Shown piece by piece: positions 49,350 to 57,089 of a stretch of DNA of 64,000 bases (position 1 is its first letter; each line of letters opens with the position of its first letter). Both the position numbers and the translations under genes were made by a program. The notes below the pieces were generated by a model. That model was not told the origin of the DNA, ran no database searches, and worked only from the letters and a program-made list of their open reading frames with translations. Source of the stretch: Rikenellaceae bacterium (GTDB lineage Bacteria; Bacteroidota; Bacteroidia; Bacteroidales; Rikenellaceae); assembly GCA_015059945.1 (NCBI GenBank), contig SUZJ01000003.1:124001-188000 (forward strand), read 5' to 3'.

Positions 49350-51029
49350 ATGGTAAAAGACAATCTTATTAGAATGTATCAGGAGAGCTTCCGCAACAAC
49401 AGCGAACTCCCCGCACTGACCGACTATTTCAAAAAAACAACCCTTACCTATTTTGACCTCGCACAGTTGGTCGCCAAAAACCACCTCGTGTTTGAGAAAT
49501 ACGGCATCAAGGCCGGCGAGAAGATTGCCCTCATTGGTCGCAATACACCTATGTGGGTGTCGGTATACGCCTCGGTAATCACCTATGGCGCAGTTATCGT
49601 GCCCATCTTGCAGGACTTCAACCCCATCGACGCCACCAACATCATCAACCACTCCGACTCGCGCATCCTCTTCCTCAGTAGCGACGTGTGGGCCAAGATG
49701 GACACCACCAAGTTCACCCAGTTGGAGGCCGTAATTGACTACGAGACTATGGAGCCCCTCTGGGAGCGTACAGCCGACACTATGGTTCCTCTGTACAAAA
49801 ACCTCGACACTCTGTTTGCCGAGCGTTACCCCAAAGGTTTTACCACCAACGATATTGTATACCCCGAGGTAACCAACGACAAGGTCTGCATCATCAGCTA
49901 CACCAGTGGTACCACCGGTTTCAGCAAGGGGGTAATGCTGACCGTAAACAACGTAACCGCCAACGTGGCATTTGCTATTCTCTACAAGTTCCACTATCGC
50001 GGCTCGCGCGTATTGGGCATCCTGCCTTTGGCTCACGCCTTTGGTTGCGCATTCGATATGCTCACCCCCCTGGCTACCGGCTCGCACATCACTCTGCTGG
50101 GTAAGCTGCCCGCAGCTCCCATCCTGCTCAAAGCACTCAAGGATGTCAAGCCCGACCTGCTGCTGACCGTACCCCTGCTGGTAGAGAAGATTATCAAGGG
50201 CAAGGTTATGCCTACGCTCAACAAGCAACCCATCAAAACCCTCGTGAAGATTCCTCTGCTCAACCAGATTGTCTACAAGAAGGTACGCACCCAGCTGATG
50301 GATGCCTTTGGTGGTGCTCTGACCGAGCTGATTATGGGTGGGGCTGCGCTGAATAGCGATGTAGAGAAGCTGCTCAAAAAAATCAACCTGCCCTACACCG
50401 TAGGTTATGGTATGACCGAGACCGCTCCACTTATCTGCTACGCTCACCACACCGAGTACAAGTCGCTCTCGTGCGGCAAACTTGTTCCAGGTATGGAGAT
50501 GAAGATCGACTCGACCGACCCCTATAATATCCCTGGCGAGATTTGCGTGCGTGGCGAGAATGTAACCGTAGGTTACTACAAAAACCAGGAGGCTACCGAC
50601 GCCGCTCTGGATGCCGACGGTTGGTTCCACACCGGCGATATGGGCGTAGTTGATAAGGCAACCAACTGCTTTATTCGTGGTCGCTGCAAGACTATGCTGC
50701 TGTCGAACAATGGCCAGAACATCTACCCCGAGGAGATTGAGGCCAAACTGAACAACCTCGAGGCTGTGGTTGAGTCGCTGGTAGTACAGGAGGACGGTGG
50801 CAAACTGACCGCTCTGGTAGTGCCCGACTACGCCAAGGCCAAAGAGAACGGCTGGGATAACGCCAAGTTGCAGGAGGTTATGAACGAGAACTTGGTTGCG
50901 CTTAACAAACTTGTTGCCCCCTATGAGAGGGTTGCAAATATCAAGATGTGCGAGGGCGAGTTCGAGAAGACCCCCAAGAAGTCTATCAAACGCTTCCTCT
51001 ACCCCGCAGCTGCGAAGATTGTTTCGTAA
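49350..51029 (+). CDS. AMP-binding long-chain acyl-CoA ligase
   Basis: The 559-residue adenylate-forming enzyme activates fatty acids to acyl-CoA via acyl-AMP. It has the P-loop-like motif YTSGTTGFSKGV, HGMTETAP-type motif in YGMTETAPLICY, GWFHTGDMG, IRGRCKTMLLSNNGQNIYPEE and the C-terminal catalytic Lys in KTPKKSIKRFLY. The length and the FACS-like segments suit a long-chain fatty-acid ligase (FadD/Acs-type). Specificity cannot be read from sequence. It is flanked upstream by a long structured intergenic region and downstream by a terminator. Confidence 0.9.
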   Translation: MVKDNLIRMYQESFRNNSELPALTDYFKKTTLTYFDLAQLVAKNHLVFEKYGIKAGEKIALIGRNTPMWVSVYASVITYGAVIVPILQDFNPIDATNIINHSDSRILFLSSDVWAKMDTTKFTQLEAVIDYETMEPLWERTADTMVPLYKNLDTLFAERYPKGFTTNDIVYPEVTNDKVCIISYTSGTTGFSKGVMLTVNNVTANVAFAILYKFHYRGSRVLGILPLAHAFGCAFDMLTPLATGSHITLLGKLPAAPILLKALKDVKPDLLLTVPLLVEKIIKGKVMPTLNKQPIKTLVKIPLLNQIVYKKVRTQLMDAFGGALTELIMGGAALNSDVEKLLKKINLPYTVGYGMTETAPLICYAHHTEYKSLSCGKLVPGMEMKIDSTDPYNIPGEICVRGENVTVGYYKNQEATDAALDADGWFHTGDMGVVDKATNCFIRGRCKTMLLSNNGQNIYPEEIEAKLNNLEAVVESLVVQEDGGKLTALVVPDYAKAKENGWDNAKLQEVMNENLVALNKLVAPYERVANIKMCEGEFEKTPKKSIKRFLYPAAAKIVS

Positions 51030-51048
51030 GGAATACAATTTACACACA

Positions 51049-51087
51049 AAAAAAGGCTCTCAACTTTCGTGATTGAGGGCCTTTTTT
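51049..51087 (+). terminator. Terminator after acyl-CoA ligase gene
   Basis: AAAAAGGCTCTCAA pairs with TTGAGGGCCTTTTTT, with one G-U. Confidence 0.75.
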
Positions 51088-51098
51088 GTTCCAACCGA

Positions 51099-51190
51099 CA
51101 TAAGTCATTAAGGACTTTAAGGGCCTTAATGAAAATCATATAACTCCTATCGCCCTTATAGGATTTATAGGAGGTATAGGACTGATAACT
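51099..51190. repeat. Ten-unit 9-bp array
   Basis: CATAAGTCA, TTAAGGACT, TTAAGGGCC, TTAATGAAA, ATCATATAA, CTCCTATCG, CCCTTATAG, GATTTATAG, GAGGTATAG, GACTGATAA run in perfect 9-bp register between the acyl-CoA ligase terminator and the 3' end of the kinase-like gene. Confidence 0.8.
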
Positions 51191-51195
51191 GATAA

Positions 51196-52098
51196 CTACT
51201 CGCCAAAGATGGTGCTACACGACAGGTGGGCGGCTGCGGCATCGGGCAGGCACGAGAGGTGGTAGGCCTTAGTGGTGGTGAGTATATCCGATAGGGTTGC
51301 GCATATCTGGTCGAGTGTGCGTTCCTCTTTTTGGAGCGTGGGCAGTGTTGAGGGGAGCAGGGCTCCGAAAGCGCCAAACTTGGAGAGCTCCTTAATCACA
51401 TTTGCGGGGCCTTGACTCAGTCGCAGGAAGGCGGCTATGGGCTGCCACTCTTGCTTCCACACGCATCCTTTGCCGCTCCAAGGCGAGCCATAGACGCGCA
51501 CACTGCCGTCGTTCATCACGCGCACTACGGGCCCGTCGTCGTTAAGGCGCTCGGTACCCTCGATATTTTCGAGCCACAGGCGGGTGTGGGTACTCTTGCC
51601 GGTACCGCTCTCGCCCAAGCACATAACGGCTGCGCCACCCCTAACAATGACCGACGAATGTATGAGCAGGGTTTTGCAGGGCAGTGTGGCAAACGAGTAG
51701 GCAAAGACCAGTGCGTGGTCGTAGATTATACCATTTGCGCTACGGCCATCGAAGTACATATCTGTGTAGAATCTACAGGTGGGGCCAAAGCGGTAGTTCG
51801 AGCGTGCAAAGGGGCACACCACCGTAGCCTCTTTGCCTCGGCTGCGCAGGGTTAGGCGGTACTCGTCGTCATAGATGCAGAGTGTGCAGTCGCCATCCTC
51901 GAGGTCGTAGTCGAAGATTTGTGTGGGGTTGTCGCTACGGGGCACCACCTCTTGGTCGAGCACCATCTCAAAGAGTGGCTCGCTCGAGGGGTGGTCGATG
52001 CGGAAGGGTGCAAAGTTGAGCGATACGGGGGGCACACGCTCGGGCTCACGCCTTGTAAGCGCAAATATGTGGTCGGCAACGCAATAGTGGAGAGTCAT
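51196..52098 (-). CDS. HPr-kinase-like P-loop protein, probable RiPP-type peptide kinase
   Basis: The 300-residue protein resembles the C-terminal half of HPr kinase/phosphorylase. It has HSSV (147-150), Walker A GESGTGKST (162-170), NDDGP (186-190) and the GSPWSGK segment (204-210) seen in PqqD-linked kinases of lasso-peptide and related clusters. An N-terminal domain of about 130 residues is beta-rich. The start at 52098 (MTLHYCVADH) is used because the longer frame is translated 7-bp repeat. It is the last of four minus-strand genes: ABC exporter, S24/S26 peptidase, PqqD, kinase. In lasso-peptide pathways such kinases phosphorylate the C-terminal Ser; that role is inferred only. No HPr gene is nearby. 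Confidence 0.8.
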   Translation of the reverse strand: MTLHYCVADHIFALTRREPERVPPVSLNFAPFRIDHPSSEPLFEMVLDQEVVPRSDNPTQIFDYDLEDGDCTLCIYDDEYRLTLRSRGKEATVVCPFARSNYRFGPTCRFYTDMYFDGRSANGIIYDHALVFAYSFATLPCKTLLIHSSVIVRGGAAVMCLGESGTGKSTHTRLWLENIEGTERLNDDGPVVRVMNDGSVRVYGSPWSGKGCVWKQEWQPIAAFLRLSQGPANVIKELSKFGAFGALLPSTLPTLQKEERTLDQICATLSDILTTTKAYHLSCLPDAAAAHLSCSTIFGE

Positions 52099-52128
52099 CG
52101 GAATTGAGAATTGAGAATTGGGAATTAT
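52099..52128 (-). repeat. 7-bp array inside the peptide-export operon
   Basis: TTCTCAA units in minus sense (GAATTGAGAATTGAGAATT on the plus strand) fill the 45-bp gap between the pqqD-like stop and the kinase start. Confidence 0.7.
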
Positions 52129-52143
52129 TCTATTCTTCACTAC

Positions 52144-52413
52144 CTACTCTTCGACCAGGTCGGCTTTGCGGAGCGACTCAATCCAGGCGTTGGCATCGGC
52201 AAGGGCTACGGCGGGCTCGACCTCGTATTCGGCGCCGAGCAGATCAGCCACCTTCTGGGCATCGAACTCGACACCCTGAAGTTGCTCCCACAGCCACTCG
52301 CTGGTGGGGTTGAGCGAGATGATGGTGGTCATCTTCACATTCTGTACGCCCATACGCACAATTACACTCTCGCCCGCAATTTTGCGGACCTTGTAGTTTT
52401 GTTTGAGTTTCAT
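52144..52413 (-). CDS. PqqD family protein (RiPP recognition element)
   Basis: The 89-residue small winged-helix protein has the PqqD profile: KVRKIAGESVIV..., MTTIISLNPTSEWLWEQL (the I-L-N-x-S/T-x-x-x-W core) and a helix-rich C-terminus with LLGAEYEVEP and WIESLRKADLVEE. PqqD-like domains bind leader peptides of ribosomally made, modified peptides and hand them to enzymes. It lies 10 bases after the S24/S26 peptidase gene and 45 before the kinase, in one operon. No radical SAM, lasso cyclase or transglutaminase gene is visible beside it, which is unusual. A short precursor was not found in the gaps. Confidence 0.85.
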   Translation of the reverse strand: MKLKQNYKVRKIAGESVIVRMGVQNVKMTTIISLNPTSEWLWEQLQGVEFDAQKVADLLGAEYEVEPAVALADANAWIESLRKADLVEE

Positions 52414-52423
52414 ATATCTTGGT

Positions 52424-52879
52424 CTATTTTAATAATTTACGCTTTATGTCAATGGCCAGTGTGCGCACCCTCTTGCGACATAGGCTTCGGGCCGAGCGAC
52501 GTCGCCATCTGAGGCTGTCGTAACCAAACGCCCCACCCTCGGCCAACTTAACCTCGGCAACATAGGCCACCACATCGGCTGCTTGGGCCAACTCTTGTAT
52601 TCGGTAGTTGCCGTCGCCCTCAAAGGTGAGCCTCCCGCCCTCAATCTTGCGTATGCGGTGCAAAACGTGGCCACCTCGGTAGCGAAAAAGTATCACCATA
52701 CCCACACGCAACCGGGCAGGGGCTATGGGGGCCAACACCACCACATCCTTCTCATTACGCAGGAAGGGCCTCATACTGAACCCCTTGACGGTCATCTCTA
52801 CCCTCTGCCCCTCGGCAATCAGTTGCTCGACCGAGGCGAAGAACAGGTCGTTGGCTATTATCTTTTTTGTTGCTACCAT
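52424..52879 (-). CDS. S24/S26 family peptidase with Ser-His dyad
   Basis: The 151-residue protein carries the signal-peptidase-like core: the nucleophile Ser35 in KGFSMRPFL and, where LexA and bacterial signal peptidase I use Lys, a His74 in HVLHRI. This is the SipW/ER-type arrangement. No N-terminal TM helix is evident and the C-terminus is very basic (RWRRRSARSLCRKRVRTLAIDIKRK), so the protein may lie on the membrane surface or in the cytosol. In this operon it is the best candidate for leader-peptide cleavage in export. It sits 24 bases after the ABC exporter gene. Family membership is firm, substrate inferred. Confidence 0.82.
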   Translation of the reverse strand: MVATKKIIANDLFFASVEQLIAEGQRVEMTVKGFSMRPFLRNEKDVVVLAPIAPARLRVGMVILFRYRGGHVLHRIRKIEGGRLTFEGDGNYRIQELAQAADVVAYVAEVKLAEGGAFGYDSLRWRRRSARSLCRKRVRTLAIDIKRKLLK

Positions 52880-52903
52880 TGTTGTCGCTAAACTTTGCCC
52901 CCA

Positions 52904-54610
52904 CTACAACTCCACGATTCGGTCGCAGAACGAGAGGGTTTTGGGGTTGTGGGAGATGAAAAGTATGGTCAGTGTGGCGTTCTCTCTGGAGAGTTGCTCT
53001 ACGGCCTCGACAATTTCGCGCTCGGTGACCTCGTCGAGCGAGCTTGTAGCCTCATCGAGCATCAGCACCGATGCCTCGCGATAGAGTGCTCGGGCAATGC
53101 CAATGCGCTGTCGCTGACCACCCGAAAGGCGACAACCTCCCTCGCCAGTGATGGTATCAATTCCGTCGGGCAACTGGGCCACCAGTTCGCCCAACTGGGC
53201 CCTCTCTATAACCTCGACAACCCTCTGGCGGTCAATCTCTTCGGGCGCCACGCCAAAGGCCACATTCTCGGCAATAGACAGGTCGGGTATGTAGAGGTCT
53301 TGCGACACATAGGCAATGTTGTTCTGCCACTTGCGCCTTGTCTCGGCCCCTTCGATGGCAACTCCGTCTACCCTCACACTACCCTCTTGCGGTGCAAAGA
53401 GCCCTGCCACGATGTTGAACAGCGTGGTCTTGCCCTTGCCCGAAGCACCTCGGAAGCCCACCTTCTCGCCCTTGCGGATGGTGAGCGAAAGGTTTTCGAT
53501 AACATTTTCGCCCTCGGTATAGCCGAAGGTTATATTATCCAACTCGATTGAGTTGTCGAAAGGTAGTTTCTCCTGCGTGAGCGATGTGGGCTCAACGGGG
53601 TGGCTCAACTCGTCGGCGAGCACCTCTACCACATAGACGTTGCGCTTGTACTCGGTCCAAGCCGAGGCTATGCGGCTAATGGAGGGGATGATGCGGTAGG
53701 CAGCAACAGCAAATACGCCCAGGAAAACTTTGAGCGAGCCCACCGTATGGCCCGATGCAAGGCCTATAACTATTACGGCCACAACGCCCAGCACCAGCGC
53801 AAACTCAATCACATAGCTCGATGCTCCACGCATCAGCATTGCCTTGAGCGAGTAGTGGCGCAACTGGCTGATACCGCGCATAAAACGGTCGGTGATATAG
53901 GGCTTGGCACCTGCTATTTCAATATCGGCATAGCCCCTCAGAGCCTCGAACATTGTCTTGTTCTGACTCACCTGCAGGCGGTTTTCCTCGCGGCCATTCT
54001 CGGCCATACGTCGGCGTATGATGCGCGAGTAGACCAGCGCCACGGGCACAAACACCGCCACAATAAGTGCCACCACCAAGGGGTTATATATAAAGAGTGC
54101 TACCAGCAACACTACGACCACAATGGCCTCGGTCAGAATCATCATCAACGTGCTGACCACTCCGTGAGCAAAGCGGTGGCAGACGGCATTGACATTATTG
54201 ACCAGCGTAGTAGTGTGGTGCGAGCGCACAAAAAGCAGACCTCGGCTGAGGTAGTTCTGGTACATTGCCTGCGACATATCGGCAAAGAGCTCCATCATAA
54301 AGCGGCCCCTATACTGGCTCAAGGCCAGGCCCGCAACACCCTTCAAGGCTATGAGCAGCAGCACGACCAGACATACTGCACCAATAAAGGCCCCCTCGGA
54401 GCCAAAGCCCAGCGAGGTGTAGATGTGTGCCACAGTGGGGTTGTTGGCAATGAGGTTTTCGTCGAGCACGAGCAGCAGCACCGACACCAGCGCAGCGATG
54501 CCCACCAGATCGACCACCGCCGAGCACAGAGCCGACAGCAGCACTCTGGGCAAGCGACGTCGCCTTGCCTGAGGTACCAGATTAAGCCAATTATGTTTCA
54601 CTCCTGCCAT
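52904..54610 (-). CDS. ABC exporter, permease-ATPase fusion (type IV)
   Basis: The 568-residue half-transporter has six TM helices in the first 310 residues. The ATPase domain has Walker A GASGKGKTT, signature CRLSGGQRQRIGIA, Walker B VLMLDEATSSLDE and the H-loop FISHNPK. No C39 peptidase domain is present, so cleavage must come from elsewhere, possibly the S24/S26 protein encoded next. Its start at 54610 is preferred to the 7-residue longer frame, which would begin upstream of the TACCTTTG element (54618-54625). First gene of the four-gene operon. Substrate is unknown; peptide export is inferred from PqqD and kinase neighbours. Confidence 0.87.
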   Translation of the reverse strand: MAGVKHNWLNLVPQARRRRLPRVLLSALCSAVVDLVGIAALVSVLLLVLDENLIANNPTVAHIYTSLGFGSEGAFIGAVCLVVLLLIALKGVAGLALSQYRGRFMMELFADMSQAMYQNYLSRGLLFVRSHHTTTLVNNVNAVCHRFAHGVVSTLMMILTEAIVVVVLLVALFIYNPLVVALIVAVFVPVALVYSRIIRRRMAENGREENRLQVSQNKTMFEALRGYADIEIAGAKPYITDRFMRGISQLRHYSLKAMLMRGASSYVIEFALVLGVVAVIVIGLASGHTVGSLKVFLGVFAVAAYRIIPSISRIASAWTEYKRNVYVVEVLADELSHPVEPTSLTQEKLPFDNSIELDNITFGYTEGENVIENLSLTIRKGEKVGFRGASGKGKTTLFNIVAGLFAPQEGSVRVDGVAIEGAETRRKWQNNIAYVSQDLYIPDLSIAENVAFGVAPEEIDRQRVVEVIERAQLGELVAQLPDGIDTITGEGGCRLSGGQRQRIGIARALYREASVLMLDEATSSLDEVTEREIVEAVEQLSRENATLTILFISHNPKTLSFCDRIVEL

Positions 54611-54617
54611 AACAGAG

Positions 54618-54625
54618 CAAAGGTA
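54618..54625 (-). promoter_or_regulatory. Promoter -7 element of the ABC exporter operon
   Basis: TACCTTTG on the minus strand ends 7 bases before the exporter ATG. It implies a leaderless or near-leaderless mRNA. Confidence 0.6.
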
Positions 54626-54708
54626 ACACATTTAGTCGAAAGGCAGGTCAAAAGCGGTCAAGTTTTGAGCATTTTTTTGCAAAAAGTGCCCTTGTGGGCG
54701 GAAATTTG

Positions 54709-54751
54709 TTGATGAGCCAAAAAAAATCGCTACCTTTGGGCGCCAAAGCGC
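54709..54751 (+). promoter_or_regulatory. Promoter of BACON/OB lipoprotein gene, with palindrome at the start site
   Basis: TTG (54709-54711), a 19-base spacer and TACCTTTG (54731-54738) make a strong match. The sequence GGGCGC-CAAA-GCGCCC (54736-54751) overlaps the expected start of the transcript. The leader is about 95 bases. Confidence 0.65.
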
Positions 54752-54842
54752 CCAGCAAAACAACCCGCCAAGGGCGCAAAAGAGCAGTTAGGAAACGAGA
54801 TTTTTAACACAATAACAACTAATTAAACAAACAAGTAAAGCT

Positions 54843-56936
54843 ATGAGTATTAAGAAATTTTTGATGCTTTTTGCACTTCCTCTGGCACTGGTGCTTGGCG
54901 GTTGCGAGGGTATGACCCCCGACGCTGGTGGCATCCTGCCCGAGTTTGAGTTGACCGACGCTACCGGTGCCGGTACCAACAAAGTTGAGTTCCCCGCCGA
55001 GGGTGGCGAGCTGACCTTAAACATCACCGCCAACCGCGCTTGGAGCATTGCAGTTGCAGCCGACTGGTTTGCCGTAACCCCCAGCTCGCAGCCCAATGCC
55101 GACCACAAGTCGATTACCACCCAGGTTAAGTTCAACGCATTTGCCAACACCACCGGTGAAGCCCGTCAGGCCGAGATTTCTATCTCTATCGAGGGCTTTG
55201 GCGATGCCAAACTGACCGTAAGCCAGCTGGCCGAGGGCCAGGTAGCTACCGGCAAGGTTATCTACTACGACAACTTCGACAAGGGTACTGCTGTTGACAA
55301 TAGTGGATGGCCTGCATTGGATGACTTTGTAAACCCCACTGGCGAAGCTGCCGAGGGTGTTACTTACAGCATCGCAAATGTTCAGGCTCGTTCCAACTCA
55401 CAATCGAACAATAGTCATTCGGGCTACAAAGATGAGGCATCGGGTGGTAACAATGCTTTCTTCCGCACCAGTGGTGTTTTAACCATCAACAACCTTAATC
55501 TTGCAGGTCAAGATAGCAAAGACTACACCCTTTCTTTTGGTTGCTACCGCAGCGTTTTTGGCGATACTGACAATTCTTTCAAAGCTTCGGAGTTCCATGT
55601 TTACGTCAGTGGCGATGGCGAGAAATGGACTGAATTGGCGTACACTCGACCCGCAGACGAAGTTAGCTCGTATGGTACTTGGAATTTGGCCACAGCAACT
55701 TTCACACTAAAAGAGAAGCCCTCAACTCTTAGCATATGCTTCGTATCTGACTTGGTATCCTCACACCGCTTAGATGACGTAAAACTCAACATAGGTGGTG
55801 GCGGCGCAGAGATTGACCTCTCGCAGGGCACCGCTATTGGTAGCGGCAACACTACCCCCAGCACCGGCGAGCCCACCAGCTTGAAAGAGGTTACCATTGC
55901 CGAGTTCAACGCAGCGACCGTAGACAACACCACTTGGTACAAACTCACCGGCGAGATTATCAGCATCGCCAAAGAGGACTATGGCAACTTCACCATCAAA
56001 GATTCGACCGGCGAGGTTTACATCTATGGTATGACCAACGGTTGGGTAGGTAGCAACGACAAGTCGTTCTCGCAGATTGGTTTGAAGGTTGGCGACACCG
56101 TAACTCTGGGTACCCTGCGTGGCGAGTTTAACGGCACTATCCAGGGTGGTGGCAACAAAGTTCCTGCCTACTACATCAGCCACACCGCAGGCAGCGGTGG
56201 CAACGACACCCCCGTAACTCCTGGCGAGGTACAGGAAATCAGTGTTATCGACTTCTTGGCCAAGAGCCCCGCAAGCAATGTTTGGTACAAGCTGACCGGT
56301 AAGATTTCCAACATCGCCAGCACCGCCTATGGTAACTTTGACCTGGTAGACGAGACCGGCACCGTATATGTTTACGGTCTGACCAAAACTCAGGTAGAGA
56401 AGAACGACCAGTCGTTCAGCTCGTTGGGCCTGAAAGAGGGCGACATCGTAACCTTGATTGGTGTTCGCGCAGTATGCAACGACTCGCCTCAGGTGGGTAG
56501 CGCTTACTACGTTTCGCACGTCGAGGGCGAGGCTCCCGAGGTTGATGAGAATGTTGTCAAAATCTCGTTTGCCGATGTAGCCAACCGCACCAGCCTGAGC
56601 GAAACCCAGCAGGTATGGCAGCAGAACGGCATCACCGTAACCAACGACAAGGGCGCTTCGACTACCGACGTGGCCGACTACTCGGGTCCTGCAAGGTTCT
56701 ACAAGAACTCGAACCTGACCATCGAGGCAGAGAAAGAGATGACTCAGATTGTGGTTAATACCACTGGTGGTAACAAGTACTTCCTCAACCTGTCGGATGG
56801 CAATGGCTACACCGTTAGCGGCTCGGGCACCTCAAAGGCCACCATTACCCTTGACACTCCCACCAAATCGTTCACCATCACTGGTCTTGCAAACCAAGTT
56901 CGTTGCACCACCATTGAGGTAACTTTGGCCGAGTAA
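54843..56936 (+). CDS. Lipoprotein with BACON domain and two OB-fold domains
   Basis: The 697-residue lipoprotein (LVLGGC, lipidated Cys21) has a BACON domain (about 45-130, NKVEFPAEGGELTLNITAN) and a jelly-roll-like domain (about 135-315). Two OB-fold, DUF5689-like domains follow (about 345-450 and 460-565), sharing the pattern WYKLTG-I-N-F-L-D-G-VY-YG-LKxGDxVTL. A C-terminal beta domain ends it. The OB folds resemble nucleic-acid-binding modules of exported nucleases, and the next genes encode such nucleases. The region coding the jelly-roll (55.28-55.80 kb) is more AT-rich than the rest and looks foreign. It has its own promoter and terminator. Nucleic-acid binding is inferred. Confidence 0.85.
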   Translation: MSIKKFLMLFALPLALVLGGCEGMTPDAGGILPEFELTDATGAGTNKVEFPAEGGELTLNITANRAWSIAVAADWFAVTPSSQPNADHKSITTQVKFNAFANTTGEARQAEISISIEGFGDAKLTVSQLAEGQVATGKVIYYDNFDKGTAVDNSGWPALDDFVNPTGEAAEGVTYSIANVQARSNSQSNNSHSGYKDEASGGNNAFFRTSGVLTINNLNLAGQDSKDYTLSFGCYRSVFGDTDNSFKASEFHVYVSGDGEKWTELAYTRPADEVSSYGTWNLATATFTLKEKPSTLSICFVSDLVSSHRLDDVKLNIGGGGAEIDLSQGTAIGSGNTTPSTGEPTSLKEVTIAEFNAATVDNTTWYKLTGEIISIAKEDYGNFTIKDSTGEVYIYGMTNGWVGSNDKSFSQIGLKVGDTVTLGTLRGEFNGTIQGGGNKVPAYYISHTAGSGGNDTPVTPGEVQEISVIDFLAKSPASNVWYKLTGKISNIASTAYGNFDLVDETGTVYVYGLTKTQVEKNDQSFSSLGLKEGDIVTLIGVRAVCNDSPQVGSAYYVSHVEGEAPEVDENVVKISFADVANRTSLSETQQVWQQNGITVTNDKGASTTDVADYSGPARFYKNSNLTIEAEKEMTQIVVNTTGGNKYFLNLSDGNGYTVSGSGTSKATITLDTPTKSFTITGLANQVRCTTIEVTLAE

Positions 56937-56964
56937 TTTTGCTCTAAAAAGCAACAATCCGTAT

Positions 56965-57003
56965 AGATAGGGCACCCATTTTGGGTGCCCTATCTCTTTT
57001 TTT
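56965..57003 (+). terminator. Terminator after BACON/OB lipoprotein gene
   Basis: AGATAGGGCACCCA (56965-56978) pairs with TGGGTGCCCTATCT (56982-56995) and is followed by a T run. Confidence 0.85.
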
Positions 57004-57037
57004 GCTCGCGCGCGTGCGATTTTCTAAGAAAAAGATG

Positions 57038-57045
57038 TAAATTTG
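57038..57045 (+). promoter_or_regulatory. Promoter -7 element of the nuclease operon
   Basis: TAAATTTG matches TAnnTTTG and lies 45 bases before the first possible start. No ideal -33 element is seen. Confidence 0.45.
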
Positions 57046-57089
57046 AGCCCTAATAGGCCCCTACGAATAGGCCGACAAACGCAGAGCAG

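Noticed and set aside
49335-51047. 570-codon antisense frame opposite the acyl-CoA ligase gene
   Set aside because: Same codon-aligned shadow effect.
51196-52098. True HPr kinase/phosphorylase (HprK)
   Set aside because: There is no ptsH partner, the N-terminal domain differs, and the gene sits in an operon with a PqqD protein and an exporter.
52098-52140. Longer start for the HPr-kinase-like protein at 52140
   Set aside because: The extra residues are translated heptamer repeat (NSQFSI), a common artefact in this genome.
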